Assembly (NCBI GenBank): GCA_963556145.1
Contig: OY744463.1
Coordinates: 4,216,001-4,280,000 of the forward strand
DNA: 64,000 nucleotides
Reading direction: 5' to 3'
Source: Hygrocybe punicea
Lineage: Eukaryota; Basidiomycota; Agaricomycetes; Agaricales; Hygrophoraceae
The translations under genes were made by a program, and so were the position numbers. Shown here piece by piece: positions 63,280 through 64,000 of the stretch. The notes below the pieces were generated by a model that was not told where the DNA came from, ran no database searches, and saw only the letters and a program-made list of their open reading frames with translations. Within the stretch, counting starts at the first letter, position 1. The number at the start of each line of letters is the position of its first letter.

Positions 63280-64000
63280 ATGAAGCTGGATGCGACAGAT
63301 GTTAGGTATGTTACATCCGACGAGTTTAGAGTGTTGACCGCGGTGCGGATGACGAGTCTGTTTCTTGTGTGTTTTGCGCAACTGATAGCCACGAGTTAGG
63401 TAGAAATGGGCTCGAAAAATCACGAAGTCGTCCCGACCTCCCTCATCGTGCAGATTTCTGGTTTACGGAATGGTGGAGTGAACAAGATGATAGGCTCACT
63501 TGCAAAACGTAACTTGGTGGCGAAGGTGCAAAATTCTAAATGTAAGCGACTTCATTACATTGTCATCCTGAACATTGAACAAGGTGGAGAATAGACGACG
63601 GATATCGTTTGACCTATGGCGGGTACGATTACTTGGCAATGCGAGCGTTATCGAAACGAGGTTCGATATATTCCGTGGGCAACCAGATTGGCGTCGGAAA
63701 AGAAGCAGGTAAGAACACTCTCTGCTCTAACAAGCGCTTGTATTCGGCTAAAATTTGCGGAGATATTTATATCGTAGCTGACTCTGGAGGTCATGAAATG
63801 GTTCTGAAACTGCATCGGTCTGCAAGAAATTCATTGTTTGGCTTTCAGATCCAAGTAACGCATTTCGCAGGCTAGGCCGTGTTTCCTTCCGCGCTATCAA
63901 AGAAAAACGAGATTACCTTGGAAAGCGCAAGTCAGCTTCGTGGATGTACATGTCACGCTTGGCTGCACAGAAAGAATGGGCGTTTATGAAGGTTCGGTTC
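63280..64000 (+). CDS. RIO2: RIO2 atypical protein kinase, 5' part
   Basis: Start [16 protein letters not shown], then [11 protein letters not shown] (winged helix), then Y-G-G-Y-D-Y-L-A-M and the flexible loop [11 protein letters not shown], followed by I-V-L or [29 protein letters not shown]. Rio2 is needed for the final maturation of the 40S subunit. Introns are about 63349-63412, 63541-63594, 63706-63755 and 63818-63871. The rest of the gene is beyond the window. Confidence 0.93.

Overview
The window is nuclear DNA of a filamentous basidiomycete, most likely an Agaricomycete. Core genes have several short (about 45-70 nt) GT-AG introns, neighbours are 60-150 bp apart, and the accessory families (Helitrons, alpha-kinase and Mug135-like proteins, an rve-type integrase) are ones I associate from memory with mushroom genomes. 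I see no rRNA, tRNA or CRISPR array.

Layout. 1-13548 is a nearly complete, apparently young Gypsy/Ty3-type LTR retrotransposon; its 5' LTR is cut by the window edge. It sits in the RNase H region of an older Copia element (13549-about 14468). 14497-19740 is an unusual 5.2-kb Tc1/mariner-type element with long terminal inverted repeats (TIRs), a decayed DD34E transposase and two further multi-exon genes. 19839-31149 is a conserved block: IPI1 (ribosome assembly), a secreted DPBB/expansin-like protein, eIF3h, a vacuolar zinc transporter and a probable Mediator subunit 5. 31205-44316 is a 13-kb stack of nested mobile DNA: a TIR shell with one gene; inside it a 5.9-kb TIR element carrying an rve-type integrase, an alpha-kinase and a Mug135-like gene; and a hAT element that itself contains a hairpin MITE, a second hAT MITE, a solo LTR and a TA-flanked MITE. 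Target-site duplications give the order of these insertions. 44366-53564 holds more MITEs, a broken Helitron Rep/helicase (minus strand) interrupted by an LTR, and a possibly OB-fold-like gene upstream of it. 54318-64000 is a second conserved block: GRIP-domain golgin, PEX14, mitochondrial EF-Tu, glycine-cleavage H protein, complex I ESSS subunit, NAA40 N-acetyltransferase and the start of RIO2 kinase.

How it fits together. The two core blocks are compact and often divergently arranged (eIF3h/zinc transporter, PEX14/TUF1, NAA40/RIO2). Repeats fill the gaps and come to within about 100 bp of the starts of IPI1 and MED5. Older elements (Copia, Tc1, Helitron, probably the integrase element) have stop codons where a conserved arginine is expected, consistent with CGA to TGA changes; the Gypsy element has none and its visible LTR copies are identical over 305 bp.

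The most novel candidate is the 31472-37355 element, which links a DDE integrase to an alpha-kinase and a Mug135-like coiled-coil protein between 200-bp TIRs. A second Mug135-like gene is cargo of the unrelated Tc1-type element at 14497-19740.
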